This document shows positions 44,501 to 56,100 of a DNA stretch of 64,000 bases, piece by piece. The notes under the pieces are model-generated. The model saw nothing but the letters and a program-made list of their open reading frames with translations. It ran no database searches and was not told the origin of the DNA. Within the stretch, counting starts at the first letter, position 1. The number at the start of each line of letters is the position of its first letter. Source of the DNA: Pseudomonas asplenii (GTDB taxonomy: Bacteria; Pseudomonadota; Gammaproteobacteria; Pseudomonadales; Pseudomonadaceae); assembly GCF_001293465.1 (NCBI RefSeq), contig NZ_JSYZ01000011.1, positions 186,001 through 250,000 of the forward strand, given 5' to 3'. Both the position numbers and the translations under genes were made by a program.

Positions 44501-47003
44501 TGGCCTGGGCCAGCGCCTGCGGCAGTCGGCTCAGGCCCTGGGAGTGAGCCCGGCCAGCCTGTTCCATGTCGCCTGGGGCCAGGTGGTGGCGCACACTTCC
44601 AGTCGCCACGACGTGATCTTCGGCACCGTATTGTTCGGTCGCCTGTACGGCGGCGAGGGCGCCGAGCGCATCCTCGGGCCGTTCATCAACACCTTGCCGA
44701 TCCGCATCGACCTGGCCGCCGAGGGCGTGGCCGCCTGCGTGCGCCGCACCCATGGGCTGCTGACTCAACTGTTCGAGCACGAACACGCCTCGCTGGCCCT
44801 GGCCCAGCGGTGCAGTGCCATCGCCTCGCCAACGCCGCTGTTCACCAGCCTGCTCAACTATCGCCATAGCGAACGGACCACCGAGGGCGGTGACTCGACT
44901 TCCGGCGCCTGGAAGGGTATCGAGGTGCTGGGCGGCGAAGAACGCACCAACTACCCGCTGGTGCTGGCCGTGGACGACAGCGGCGAAGGTTTCCGCATCG
45001 GCGCCCAGGTCTGCGCGGCACTGGACGCGCAACGCACCTGCGCGATGATGCGACAGGCGCTGGAAAGCCTGGTCCGGGCCCTTGAAGAGGCACCGCAAAG
45101 CCGTGCCGACCGGCTGGATATCCTGCCGCCGGAGGAACGCCGGCAGTTGTTGCAGACTTGGAATCCACCCGCGCCGCACACCGGCGTCAGCGACTGCCTG
45201 CACCCAGCGTTCGAGCGGCAGGTCGCCCGCCAGCCTGCGGCAATGGCGGTGAGCTTCGAGGGCACGAGCCTCAGCTATGGCGAGCTGAATACCCGGGCCA
45301 ACCGCCTGGCCCATCACCTGCGCCAGCGCGGGGTGGGCCCGGAAGTGCGGGTCGGGCTGTGTGTCGAGCGCTCCCTGGAGATGCTGGTGGGCCTGCTCGC
45401 CATCCTCAAGGCCGGCGGCGCCTATGTGCCGCTGGATCCGGCGTATCCCGCCGAGCGCCTGGCCTATCTGCTGCAGGACAGTGGGGTGGCGCTGGTGCTC
45501 GTTCATCAGGCCACGCGCACGCTGTTGGCCGAGCCGCTTCACGCTCTGGCGAATGCTCCCGAATGCCTGGAACTGGATCGTGAAACCTGGGCCGACGGCC
45601 CGGCGGACAACCTCGACCCGGCGCGCCTGGGCCTGACCCCGGCCAACCTGGCCTATGTCATCTATACCTCCGGCTCCACCGGCCAACCCAAGGGCGTGAT
45701 GATCGAGCACCGTCAGGTGGCCAGGCTGTTCGCCAGCACCGCGGCGCAGTTCGCATTCAATGCCGGCGATGTGTGGACCCTGTTCCATTCCTTCGCCTTC
45801 GACTTCTCGGTCTGGGAAATCTGGGGCGCACTGTTGCACGGCGGGCGCCTGGTGATCGTCCCGGCGTCGACCTGTCGCGCTCCGGCAGACTTCTACCGGC
45901 TGCTCTGCGAGCAGCAGGTGACCGTGCTGAACCAGACGCCCAGCGCCTTCCGTGGCCTGCTGCAAGCCCAGGGCCGCAGCGAGGCGACCCACAGCCTGCG
46001 TTGCGTGGTGTTCGGTGGCGAGGCGCTGGAAACCACTCTGCTCAAGCCGTGGTTCGCCGACCCGCGCAACAGCGACACGCAACTGGTGAACATGTACGGC
46101 ATCACCGAGATCACCGTGCATGCCACCTACCTGGCACTGCGCGCCGAAGATGCCGAGCGTTCCGGCGCCAGTGCCATTGGCCGGCCGCTGGCGGACCTGC
46201 GTTGCTATCTGCTCGATGCGGCGGGGCAACCGGTGCCGATCGGTGTCGAAGGCGAGATCCACATCGGCGGTGCCGGCGTTGCCCGCGGCTACCTGAACCG
46301 CGCGCAACTGACCGCCGAACGCTTCATCGACAGCCCCTTCGTCGCTGGCGATCGCCTGTACCGCACCGGCGACCTGGCGCGCTACCGCGCCGATGGCAGC
46401 CTGGAGTACCTGGGGCGTAACGACTTCCAGGTGAAGATCCGCGGCTACCGTATCGAACTGGCTGAAATCGAAGCCTGCCTGGGCGGCTGTCCGGGCGTGC
46501 GCGAGGCGGCGGTGATCGCCCGCGATGAGCAACCGGGCGAACCGCGGCTGGTGGCCTACTACACGGTGGCCGAGGGGGCCGCACCGGCTGTCCATGAGCT
46601 GCGCACGCAGTTGGCGGCAGCGTTGCCGGAGCACATGGTGCCCGCCGCCTACGTACGCCTCGACTGCCTGCCGCTGACCACCAACGGCAAGCTCGACCGC
46701 CAGGCGCTGCCGCGGCCCGACGAAACCGCCTATGCGCTGCAGACCCATGTGGCGCCGAGCACCCCGATCGAACGGGCTCTGGCCGAGATCTGGTGCGAGG
46801 TGCTGCGCTGCGAGCGGGTCGGTCTCACCGACAACTTCTTCCAACTGGGTGGTCACTCGTTGCTGGCGACCCGCATCGTCGCCCGTATCGACGATCTGCT
46901 GGGCATCGAGTTGCCGATGCGGGTGATGTTCGATCATCCGACCATCGAGGCGCTGCTCGATTACCTCTTTACCCAGGCGCAGGAAACCCGCGCTTCCCCT
47001 TGA
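38562..47003 (+). CDS. NRPS1: A-T-C-A(Thr)-T-(dual E/C)-A(Thr)-T
   Basis: A 2813-residue nonribosomal peptide synthetase. Domains by approximate residue: A1 50-560, T1 (LGGDS, Ser ~602), C2 650-1100 (HHFVHDG), A2 1113-1620, T2 (LGGHS ~1668), dual epimerisation/condensation domain ~1755-2200, A3 2207-2720, T3 (LGGHS ~2762). The dual domain carries the extra HHLMARNGD motif and HHIIDD as second His motif. Hand-read pocket codes are A1 DAFTVAAIW(K), close to the Phe code of GrsA; A2 and A3 DFWNIGMVH(K), the known Thr code. It thus starts a chain without a starter C domain, so no lipid tail is expected, and adds D-Thr then Thr. The start is uncertain: the GTG at 38562 has no Shine-Dalgarno, and an in-frame stop lies at 38502. 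Confidence 0.93.
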   Translation: MGQNPLQCKKIATDSTVQAVAADRVDPSAVIPAQASSLIVNPPGNERLELVREPNAALIQQLFESRVLRDPSAPALGFRGQVLSYQQLNTRANRLAHHLRSAGVGPDTRVALCLQRSPQMLVAVLAVLKAGGAYVPLDPTYPAQRLAHMLADCTPRLVLTHAPALVGLNPALAGLAEQPVVLDLADEAAWADCPADNLPAQALGLNDRHLAYVIYTSGSTGLPKGVLLEHRGLVNLARVQGPLFAVGPGDRVLQFASFSFDASVFEWVMALSHGACLEIVEPGTLLLGDNLAQVLRERHISHATLPPLVLAGLGDPAALPELVTLVLAGEAPNPALAATWAKGRRLFNAYGPTETTIWATVYRCDEHHDPQSPVPIGEPIGQASAILLDEAGTPVRPGEVGELFIGGIGVARGYLNRPQLTAERFVDSPFAPGERLYRTGDLARFDADGQLLFLGRSDFQVKVRGFRIEPGEIEACLDSLPGVEESLVIVREDTPGERRLVAYYRAADDISPQRLREHARQSLPEHMLPAACVRLTHWPLNANGKLDRQALPVPDATALISREYVAPADGLEQWLADIWAQVLKVDRVGREDNFLALGGDSLSALQITVRVREQGGRHLPLKSLFLEGTLRQVARQLSEPLAAGPAVVTEASPIAPLSYQQSGVWWLNKVSDARAYHAQSVISIHGRLDEPLLQRCLDEIVSRHEILRTTFHDDGEGVPYQRVHDQARAALACIDIPAEDEQAFIERVEQEVHRAIDVACLPLVRWLLVRRGAEAYALVHIEHHFVHDGWSANLFLEELLHLYQYHHGDRSDPLPLPGAQYGEYARWQQSEAAEAEYERQMCFWRQQLQDAPFTLPLPTDYPRPAQRSGRGRQLRFELPAELAARLRQFSDAEGVTVFTTLFTVFQLWLGRRCGIEDFLVGSAVANRKSVAYERCLGMFVNSVVIRADLGGAPTFRELLGRTAERMLDVYDHESLPFERLVREFQPSRSLSRNPLFQVAFSFHNSQTPQLKGPGFDLSLFEAYSNQTAKFDIEVVVIPRGTRADNLDTLSLLWNYSADLFKEETMTRLRDNYLALLGQCLEAPERRLDSDSVIGAEERHRLLTEWNPVTPAEPPPRCLHQLFEERVALDPWAPAVSLEGQTLGYGELNARANRLARYLRTLGVGPDVLVGLCVERSLDMLVGLLAILKAGGAYVPLDPVYPSERLNLLLADSSPAVVLTHAAARPSLTAACKGLASKPRLLDLEVDATRWAERPADNLDPQEQGLTPNHLAYVIYTSGSTGTPKGVMIEHAQVARLFSSTARQFEFNADDVWTLFHSFAFDFSVWEIWGALLHGARLVIVPTLTSRTPADFYQLLCEQGVTVLNQTPSAFRSLLGAQARSTAAHSLRQVIFGGEALEMTTLKPWFADPRNSDTQLVNMYGITEITVHATYLALRAEDAEQTGSPIGRPLADLRCYLLGSAGQLLPIGAEGEIHIGGAGVARGYLNRAQLTAERFIDNPFVPGERLYRTGDLARYRADGSLEFLGRNDFQVKIRGFRIELGEVEACLARCAGVRDALVIAREDPPGEPRLVAYYTVVDGAVPTVQELRGQLAAALPEHMVPAAYVSLQALPLTANGKLDRKALPAPDDSAFGTRPFSAPQGPVEIALAEAWAHVLGRERIGRDDNFFALGGHSLSALRVLERLRRQGIELDARLMFSVPVLRELAAGVEVAELAAPIPANAIVRGQPITPDCLPLVSLTQAQIDAILATVQGGADNVQDIYPLSPLQEGMLFHHLMARNGDPYLLWCLMSFSDRPTLERYVRALQSVIERHDILRTSVFWDDLEEPVQVVWRQVDGLVEELQLDPAEGDIATQLRQRFDPRQFRLPLDRAPLMRLVIARDEANDRWLGLRLFHHIIDDNTSLKQLNAEVEAVLDGKAASLLPALPYRNFIAQRIKGGDQQAQEQFFRGMLAGISQPSAPFGLLDIQGDGSGVNEARLMLDNGLGQRLRQSAQALGVSPASLFHVAWGQVVAHTSSRHDVIFGTVLFGRLYGGEGAERILGPFINTLPIRIDLAAEGVAACVRRTHGLLTQLFEHEHASLALAQRCSAIASPTPLFTSLLNYRHSERTTEGGDSTSGAWKGIEVLGGEERTNYPLVLAVDDSGEGFRIGAQVCAALDAQRTCAMMRQALESLVRALEEAPQSRADRLDILPPEERRQLLQTWNPPAPHTGVSDCLHPAFERQVARQPAAMAVSFEGTSLSYGELNTRANRLAHHLRQRGVGPEVRVGLCVERSLEMLVGLLAILKAGGAYVPLDPAYPAERLAYLLQDSGVALVLVHQATRTLLAEPLHALANAPECLELDRETWADGPADNLDPARLGLTPANLAYVIYTSGSTGQPKGVMIEHRQVARLFASTAAQFAFNAGDVWTLFHSFAFDFSVWEIWGALLHGGRLVIVPASTCRAPADFYRLLCEQQVTVLNQTPSAFRGLLQAQGRSEATHSLRCVVFGGEALETTLLKPWFADPRNSDTQLVNMYGITEITVHATYLALRAEDAERSGASAIGRPLADLRCYLLDAAGQPVPIGVEGEIHIGGAGVARGYLNRAQLTAERFIDSPFVAGDRLYRTGDLARYRADGSLEYLGRNDFQVKIRGYRIELAEIEACLGGCPGVREAAVIARDEQPGEPRLVAYYTVAEGAAPAVHELRTQLAAALPEHMVPAAYVRLDCLPLTTNGKLDRQALPRPDETAYALQTHVAPSTPIERALAEIWCEVLRCERVGLTDNFFQLGGHSLLATRIVARIDDLLGIELPMRVMFDHPTIEALLDYLFTQAQETRASP

Positions 47004-47017
47004 GACCCTGAGAACGT

Positions 47018-47036
47018 CCCGGCCTACAAGGCCGGG
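47018..47036 (+). repeat. Short hairpin between NRPS1 and NRPS2
   Basis: CCCGGCC-TACAA-GGCCGGG, a perfect 7-bp GC stem in the 103-bp gap, with no U-run. It is more likely an mRNA-processing or stability element than a terminator. Confidence 0.45.
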
Positions 47037-47106
47037 TCGCGGCGTGCGGGGCCAATCACGCCCCTGAACCCTACAAAAACAATGCAGTCATGGATGGAAG
47101 CCTCTC

Positions 47107-50100
47107 ATGTTCGACAAAACCTCGTTGCGTGATATGACGCCGGCGCAGTTCGCCGCCTTGCACAAACGGTCGAAAATCACGCCGGCAGAGCGGGGCGACA
47201 CGGCACCGCGGGCCTCCTTCGCGCAGCGTCGGCTGTGGTTCCTCGCCCAGTTGGCCGGGGGCGGCGACGCCTATCACGTACCGTTCGGGCTGCGCCTGCA
47301 CGGGGCGCTCGACCGCTCGGCGCTGAAACAGGCGCTGGACCGCCTGGTGGCGCGCCACGAGGCGTTGCGCACCACCTTTGCCGCCGAGGGGGACGAGGTG
47401 GTCCAACTGATCGCCGCGGCCGACTGCGGGTTCTCCTGGCAGGTCCACGATCTGGCCGCACAGCCTGAACCCGAGCCGCAGGTGGCGTTGCTGGCGGACG
47501 AGGAGGCGGGGGCCGCTTTCGATCTGCACAAGGGGCCGCTGTTTCGCGGGTGCCTGCTGATTCTCGGCGAGCAGGAACATGTCCTGCTGCTGACCCTGCA
47601 CCACATCATCTGCGACGGCTGGTCGATGGCGGTGCTGACCCGTGAACTGGGCGAGCTGTACGAGGCCTTTCGCCAGGGGCTGGACGATCCGTTGCCGGCG
47701 CCGTCGTTGCAATACGCCGACTACGCCCAATGGCAGCACGGCTGGCTGGCGGAGCAGAGCCAGGCCGGCCACCACGACTACTGGCGCGACACCCTGGGCG
47801 GCGCTCCGGCCCTGCTGGAACTGCCCGGCGACCGTCCACGGCCGGCCCAGCAGTGCTACGAGGGCGGTTTCGAACCGCTGCTGCTGGATGAAACCCTGAG
47901 CCAGCAACTCAAGGCCCTGAGCCTGCGCCATGGCACCACGCTGTTCATGACCCTGCTGGCCGCCTGGGCGGTGGTCCTGGCACGCCTGTCGGGCCAGGAC
48001 GACATCCTGATCGGCACCCCGGTGGCCAACCGTAACCGTCGGGAAACCGAAGGGCTGATCGGCTTTTTCGTCAACACCCTGGTTCTGCGCCTGTCCCTGG
48101 CCGGTGCGCCGACCACCGCGCAGTTGCTGGAACAGGCCCGCGCCGTGGCGCTGGGCGCCCAGGAACACCAGGAGCTGCCATTCGAACAGGTGGTGGAACG
48201 GCTCAACCCGCCGCGCAGCCAGGCCTACAGCCCCCTGTTCCAGGTGATGTTCGCCTGGGAAAACACCGAGCCGGGCACGCTGCGACTGGGCGGCCTGGAC
48301 AGCCAGCCGCTACGCAGCCGCCACCAGGCGGCCAAGTTCGACCTGACCCTGGTGCTGGCCGAGCAGGACGGGCGCATCGGCGGCGGCCTGGAGTACGCCA
48401 CGGCCCTGTTCGACGCGGCCACGGTCGCGCGGTTTGCCGGCCATCTGCGCCAGGTGCTCGAAGGCATGGTCGCGCAGCCGCTGCAGCCGGTCACGGCGTT
48501 GCCCCTGCTCAGTGCCGTGGAGCGTGACCGTCTGGTACGGGACTGGAATGGCCGTGAGCAGGCTTTCGACGCCCGGCGTTGCCTGCATGAGCTGTTCGAA
48601 GCCCAGGCAAGCCGCGATCCCCAGGCCATTGCCGTGCGCTGTGGCGACGACAGCCTGACGTATGGCGAACTCAATACCCGGGCCAATCGCCTGGCCCATG
48701 AGCTGCGCGCCCTTGGCGTCGGACCGGACGACCGGGTCGGGCTGTGCCTGGAGCGCACCCTGGACATGCCGCTGGCCGTCCTCGCGGTGCTCAAGGCCGG
48801 CGGGGCTTACGTGCCGCTGGACCCCGGCTATCCGCCGGCGCGGCTGCGCCACATGTTGGTCGACAGTGCGCCTTCGGTGCTATTGAGCCATGGTCCGGCC
48901 CGGCCGGCGCTGCTCGCGGCCCTCGAAGGCCTGCCAGAGCAACCGCTGTTGCTCGATCTGCAACAGGATGCGCAACGCTGGGCCTCGCACCCGCCGCAGG
49001 ACCTCGCACCCCAGGCATCGGGCCTGACGCCACGCCACCTGGCCTATGTCATCTACACCTCGGGTTCCACCGGCCAGCCCAAGGGCGTGATGGTCGAACA
49101 CCGTGGCCTGCTGGCGCTCAGCGCCGCCTGGGAACAGCTGTACGCCCTGCGTCCGGGCCTGCGCCACCTGCAGATGGCCGGGTTTTCTTTCGACGTGTTC
49201 AGTGCCGACCTGATCCGCGCCCTGTGTTTCGGCGGTGAGCTGGTGCTGTGTCCGCGCCAGACCCTGATGGACCCACCGGCTCTCTACCGCCTGCTGCGGG
49301 ATGCGCGGATCGACTTCGCCGACTTCGTCCCGGCGGTGCTCAACCCGCTGCTGGCCTGGGCCGAGGAAAGCGGCCATGAACTGGCGTTCCTCGACACCGT
49401 GGTCTGCGGCTCGGACACCTGGAGCGCCCACAGTGCCCGCCAGTTGCGCCAGCGGTGCGGCGAGGCGGTCCGAATCGTCCATGCCTATGGCGTGACCGAA
49501 GCCAGCATCGACAGCACCTGCTTCGAACTGCCGGCCCGACCGGCGGCCGACGCCGGCCTGCCCATCGGCCGGCCGCTGGCCAACACCCGTATCTACCTGC
49601 TGGACGCCCTCGGCACACCGGTGCCGACCGGCGTTGCCGGCGAGCTGCACATCGGCGGCGTCGGTGTGGCCCGCGGCTACCTGAACCAGCCGCAACTGAC
49701 GGCCGAGCGCTTCATCGACAACCCGTTCGTGGCCGGCGATCGCCTGTACCGTACCGGCGACCTGGCACGCTACCGCGCCGACGATCAACTGGAGTTCCTC
49801 GGCCGTAACGACTCCCAGGCCAAGCTGCGCGGCCTGCGCCTGGAGTTGGGCGAGATCGAGGCGCGCCTGCTCGATGTGGCCGGGGTGCGCGACGGCGTGG
49901 TGCTGTTGCGCAACGACGCCGAGCAGCCCAGGCTGGTCGCCTACTACGTCGAAAGCGAGGCCGGGAGCACCAGCCCCGGCGCCCTGCGCGAGCAGTTGGC
50001 CCTGAGCCTGCCGGACTACATGCTGCCCGCTGCCTTCGTGCGCCTGGACAGCTTGCCGCTGACCGCCAACGGCAAGCTCGACCGTGGCGCCTTGCCGGCA

Positions 50101-53100
50101 CCCGATGCCGCCGCTTTCGACCCGCGTCACTACGTTGCCCCGCAGGGCGAGCTGGAAACCGGCCTGGCGCGCATCTGGAGTGAAGTGCTGGGGATCGAGC
50201 GGGTAGGGCGCGACGACAGTTTCTTCGCCCTCGGCGGGCATTCGCTGCTGGTGATGCAGGTGATCGCGCGGATTCGCCGCCAGCTCGAGCGCGAAGTCGC
50301 GGCCTCGGCGCTGTTCGCCAGCCCCCAGCTGAAACAGTTCGCCCGCAGCCTGGAAAGCGCCCGGGAGGCGGTCCGGGCGCCCATCACGCGGATCGAAAGG
50401 GGCGTCGCGCAAACGTTGTCGTTTGCCCAGCAGCGCCTGTGGTTCCTCGCCCAGATGGAGGGTGGCAGCGCGGCCTACCATATGCCGCTGAACCTGAAAT
50501 TGCGCGGCCCGTTGCAGGTGCCGGCGCTGGAGCGCAGCCTCAATCAGCTGGTGGCGCGGCATGAAGCCCTGCGCACCCGCTTCATCAGTGTCGAGGGCGA
50601 GCCCTGGCAGGTCATCGCCGCGCCAGGGCAGGGCCTGAAGCTCGAACGGCTGGAGGCCACTGCCGACCTCGACGGTCTGGTGGAGGCCGAAGGCGCACGA
50701 GCCTTCGACCTGGAGCAGGGGCCGCTGATCCGGGCCGGGCTGGTCCGTCTGGCCGAGGACCAGCACCTGCTGTTGCTGACCCTGCACCACATCGTCTCCG
50801 ATGGCTGGTCGATGGGCGTGCTGACCCGCGAGCTCAGCCAGTTGTACGCCGCAGCGCTGGAGGATCGCGACGATCCGCTGCCGCCACTGCCGCTGCAATA
50901 TGTCGATTATTCGGCCTGGCAACGCCAGTGGCTGACCGCAGAGGTACTGGAACGCCAGGGCCGCTATTGGCGCGAAACCCTGGCCGAGGCGCCGGTGCTG
51001 CTGGAACTGCCGCTGGACCACAAGCGTCCGGCGGTACAGGACTATCGCGGCGGTGTGGTGCCGCTGGTGCTCGACGAGGCGCTGACCCGGCGCCTCAAGG
51101 ACCTGAGCAGGCGCCAGGGCACGACGCTGTTCATGACCCTGCTTGCCGGCTGGGCGCTGGTGCTGTCGCGGCTGTCGGCGCAGGCCGACGTGGTGATCGG
51201 CGTGCCGTCGGCCAACCGCCCGAGCAGCGAACTGGAGGCGCTGATCGGTTTCTTCGTCAACACCCTGGCCCTGCGCCTGAAGGTGACCGGCAACCCCAGC
51301 GTCAGCCAGTGGTTGCAGCACACCCGTCAGGTCGCGCTGCAGGCCCAGGAGCACCAGGACCTGCCGTTCGAGCAGGTGGTGGAACTGCTTAACCCGCCGC
51401 GCAGCCTGGCCTACAGTCCGCTGTTCCAGGTGCTGTTCGCCTGGGAACAGGGGCAGCAGGGTGAACTGGCCCTGCCGGGCCTTGCTGTCGAGCCGCTGGC
51501 AAGCCGCCAGCACGTCGCCAAGTTCGACCTGCAACTGGCCCTCAGTGAACGTGACGGGCAGATCGTCGGTGGCCTGGAATATGCCTCGGGGCTGTTCGAG
51601 GCTACGACGGTCGCCGGTTTCGGCGAGTACCTGCGCCGGGTCTTGATGCAGATGGCCGCCGATAGCGAGCAGCCGGTCGCCAGCCTCGACCTGCTGACCC
51701 CCGGGCAGCGTCGGCAACTGCTAGATGAATGGAGCCGTAGTCACACCGATCGCGTTCCGCAAGGTGGCTTCCTTGCCCGTTTCGAAGCCCAGGCGCAACG
51801 CACGCCACAGGCCGAGGCGCTGGTCCATGCAGAACAACGCTACAGCTACACCGAGCTGAATGCGGCCGCCAACCGCCTGGCACATTTCCTGCGCGGGCAG
51901 GGCGTCGGTCCCGAGGACCGTGTCGGCCTGAGCCTGGAGCGCTCGCCACAGATGGTCATCGGCCTGCTGGCGATCCTCAAGGCCGGGGCCGCCTATGTGC
52001 CGTTCGACCCGGCCTATCCGGCCGAGCGCCTGGCCTACATGTTCGCTGACGCGGCGCCGAGCCTGCTGCTGACCCACTCGAGCCTGAGGGAAACACTGCC
52101 GGCCAGGGCGAGCGAACGCCCCCTGTACTGCCTGGATAGCGACCAATCGCGCTGGGCCGGGCAATCCACCGACAATCCCGGCGTGGCGATCGGGCCGGAC
52201 AACCTGGCCTATGTGCTCTACACCTCAGGTTCCAGTGGTCGCCCCAAGGGCGTCGCGCATACCCACCGGGCGCTGGACAACCTGATCGACTGGCAACTGC
52301 TCGACGCCGCCGGCCCGGCCCCGGCGCCACGGCGGGTGCTGCAGTTCGCCTCGCTGAACTTCGACGTGTCGTTCCAGGAAGTCTTCAGCACCCTGTGCCA
52401 GGGCGGCTGCCTGGTGCTGATGGACGAGGCGGGGCGCAAGGATCTCGCCACGCTGCGCCCGACCCTGGTGGCCAGTGGCGTGCAGCGGGCGTTCCTGCCG
52501 TTCGCGGTGCTGCAGCAGGTCGCCGGCCTGAGCGACGACGACACACCCGGGCCAACCGGCGGCTGTGACCTCGTGACCGCTGGCGAGGCCCTGCGGGTCA
52601 ACGACGAACTGCGCCGCTTCGTCCAGGGGCTGGGCGGCGCATACCTGTACAACCAGTACGGGCCGACCGAAACCCACGTGGTCAGCCAGTTCAGCCTGGC
52701 CTGCGCCGAAGCCGCCGACTGGCCCGAGGCGCCGCCGATCGGCCGGCCGATCAACAATGCCCGGCTGTATGTGCTCGACGAGGCGCTGAACCCGGTGCCG
52801 CCCGGCGTTGTCGGCGAGTTGTACATCGCCGGCGCCTGCCTGGCGCGCGGTTACCTGAACCAGCCGGAATTGACCGCCGAGCGTTTCCTGCCCGATCCGT
52901 TCAGCCGCGAGCCGGGGGCCCGCATGTACCGCAGCGGCGACCAGGTGCGCTGGCTGGCCGACGGCAACCTGCAGTACCTGGGACGCATCGACCAGCAGGT
53001 CAAGCTGAGGGGTTTCCGTGTCGAACTGGGGGAAATCGACAGCCTGCTGCAGCAACAGCCGGGCGTACTGGAAGCGGCCGTGCTGCTGCGCGAGGATGCC

Positions 53101-56100
53101 CCGGGGGACAAACAGCTGGTGGCCTACATCGTTGGCCCGGCGTCGGCCGAGACGCTGCGCGAAGCCCTGCGCCGCCAGGTGCCGGAACATATGATCCCCA
53201 GTGCCTGGGTGTCCCTGGCGAATCTGCCGCTGACGCGCAACGGCAAGCTCGACCGCCGTGCGTTGCCGGCGCCGGAGCGGGTGTCCGGCAGCGTCTACGT
53301 GGCGCCCCGGGATGCCGACGAGATCCAGTTGACCGACATCTGGGGCGAGGTGCTGCGCTGCGAACGGGTCGGGATGCAGGACAACTTCTTCGAACTGGGC
53401 GGTCATTCGCTGCTGGCCACGCGCCTGGTCTATGCGATCAACCGGCGCATGACCGCACAACTGTCCCTGAGCAGCCTGTTCAAGACCCCGACCCCGGGCG
53501 AGCTGATGGCCGCGATTCGCGCCAGCCGTGACGAGCAGATCCAGCGTGAACCGGCCTTCGCGGTGATCGAGCCGGACCTGGCCAACCGCCATGAGCCGTT
53601 CCCCCTGACCGATATCCAGCAGGCCTACTGGTTCGGCCGCGAATCCACGGTCAGCCTCGGTGGCGTCAGTGCCCACGGCTACGAGGAACTGTGCATCCGC
53701 GATTTCGACATACCGCGCTTCGAGCGTGCGCTGAACCGGATGATCGAGCGTCACGACATGCTGCGCGCGGTTTTCCTCAGCGACGGCACCCAGCAGGTGC
53801 TGGCCCAGGTGCCGAGCTATCGCATGCCGCAGCTCGATCTGCGCGGCCTGGACCGCGAAGCCGCGCAACAGGCCCTGGACCACAACCGCCAGCGCCTGTC
53901 CCACCAGGTGCTGGACGCCAGCCACTGGCCGCTGTTCGAGTTCAGCCTGACCCTGCTCGACGATGGCATCAGCCACCTGCACATCAGTCTCGATGCGTTG
54001 ATCGTCGATGCCGCCAGCAGCCAGATCCTCGCCCGCGAACTGATGGGCTTCTACCTGGAACCGCAACGGACGTTGCCGGTGCCGGGCCTGAGTTTCCGCG
54101 ACTACGTGCTGGCCGAACATCGGTTGCGCAGCGGCGTGCGCTACGAACGGGCCCTGGCCTACTGGCGCGAACGGGTCACCCGCCTGGCACCGGCGCCGGA
54201 CCTGCCGCTGGTGTGTCAGCCGCAGAGCATTGCCGCACCGCACTTCACTCGGCGCGACCGGCAGTTGTCGGTCGAGCACTGGAGCCGGATCAAGGAACTG
54301 GCCAGACAATTCGGCGTGACCCCTTCAGTGGTGCTGCTCACGGCCTTCTGCGAAGTGCTTGCGCTGTGGAGCCGTCAGCCGCGCTTCACCCTCAGCCTGC
54401 CGCTGTTCAACCGCCTGCCGCTGCACCCGGAGGTGGACTCGATCATCGGCGACTTCACCTCGCTGGTGCTGCTCGAAGTCGCCATCGACGGCAACCTCGG
54501 CTTTACCGACAAGGCCCGGGCGATCCAGCAGCAACTGTGGCAGGACATCGACCATGCGGTGGTCAGCGGCGTGCGTGTGCTGCGCGAGCTGTCCCAGGCC
54601 CGTGGGGCCCAGCAGACGGCGATTCCCATCGTGTTCAACAGCACCCTGTCCGAGGCGGCCACCCAACAGGCCGAGTACAACCTTGCCGATGCGCTGCAGG
54701 CGCAGAACGTGCACAGCATCACCCAGACCCCCCAGGTGTGGATCGACCATACCCTGCTGGAGCTGGAAGGGCGCCTGCTGTTCAACTGGGACAGCATCGA
54801 CGAGCTGTTCCCGCAAGGCCTGGTCGAAGCGATGTTCGTCGCCTACAACGGCATCCTCGACCGCTTGCTCGAACCCGCGGCCTGGGCCGCCAGCACGCCC
54901 GGGCTGCTGCCCCAGGCCGGCCTGCCGCCAGCGCCGGCGTATCCGCAGGCATCGCCGCTGATGCATGAGCTGTTCGAGCGCCAGGCGCAGGCGACGCCGG
55001 ATGCCCCGGCGCTGATCGCGCCGGGCCGGCAACTGAGCTACGGGCAGTTGCGCCACGAGGCCCGTCGGCTCGGCGCCCACTTGCAGACCCTGGGCGTGCG
55101 GCCCAACCAACTGGTCGCGGTGATGATGGAGCGCGGCTGGGAACAACTGGTGGCGACCCTGGCGATCCTGTATGCCGGCGGTGCCTACCTGCCGCTCGAT
55201 CCGACGCTGCCGGCACAACGGGTACGGCATATCCTGGAGCGCGCCGAAGCGCGCCTGCTGCTTGCGCAACCCGGCCTGCAGGCGGACAGCGACTGGTCGT
55301 CGCGGGTGGAGATCATCACCCTGAGCGAAACCATGGACATGGGCGAGTCGGCGTTGCAGGCGGTCGAGCAGAACCCCGCAGACCTGGCCTACGTCATCTA
55401 CACCTCCGGTTCGACCGGCGTGCCCAAGGGCGTGGTGATCGACCACCGCGGCGCAGTGAACACCCTGCTGGACATCAACCGGCGCTTCGCCGTCAGCCCG
55501 CAGGACCGGGTGCTGGCGATCTCGTCGCTGAGCTTCGACCTGTCGGTGTACGACTTCTTCGGCACCCTGGCGGTCGGTGCGGCAGTGGTGCTGCTCGAAC
55601 CGCGCCTGGCCCTCGACCCGCAGCACTGGCGTGAGCTGATCGAGCGGCATCGCGTCAGCCTGTGGAACTCGGTGCCGGCGTTGTTCGGGCTGCTGCTGGA
55701 GTCCGTCGAGCAGCAGGGCGGCCAGTTGCCGACCTGCCTGCGCCTGGCGATGCTCTCCGGCGACTGGATCGCGCTGAACCTGCCGGACCGGGCGCGGGCG
55801 CTGCAGCCGGCGATCGAAGTGATCAGCCTCGGCGGCGCGACCGAAGCCTCGATCTGGTCGATCTGCTACCCGATCGGCCAGGTCGATCCCGACTGGCGCA
55901 GCATTCCCTACGGCAAGGCCCTGGACCAGCAGAGCTTCCATGTCCTCGACGAGGCGCTGCAACCGCGGCCGACCTGGGTGCCTGGCCAGCTGTATATCGG
56001 CGGCATCGGCCTGGCGAAGGGCTACTGGCGCGACGAGAAACAGAGCGCCGCGAGTTTCTTCGCCCACCCGGCGACCGGTGCCCGGCTGTATCGCACCGGC

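Noticed and set aside
41007..46937. A 1976-residue open frame on the minus strand opposite NRPS1
   Set aside because: High-GC codon bias opens the antisense frame. It has no family motifs and the plus strand encodes clear NRPS domains throughout.
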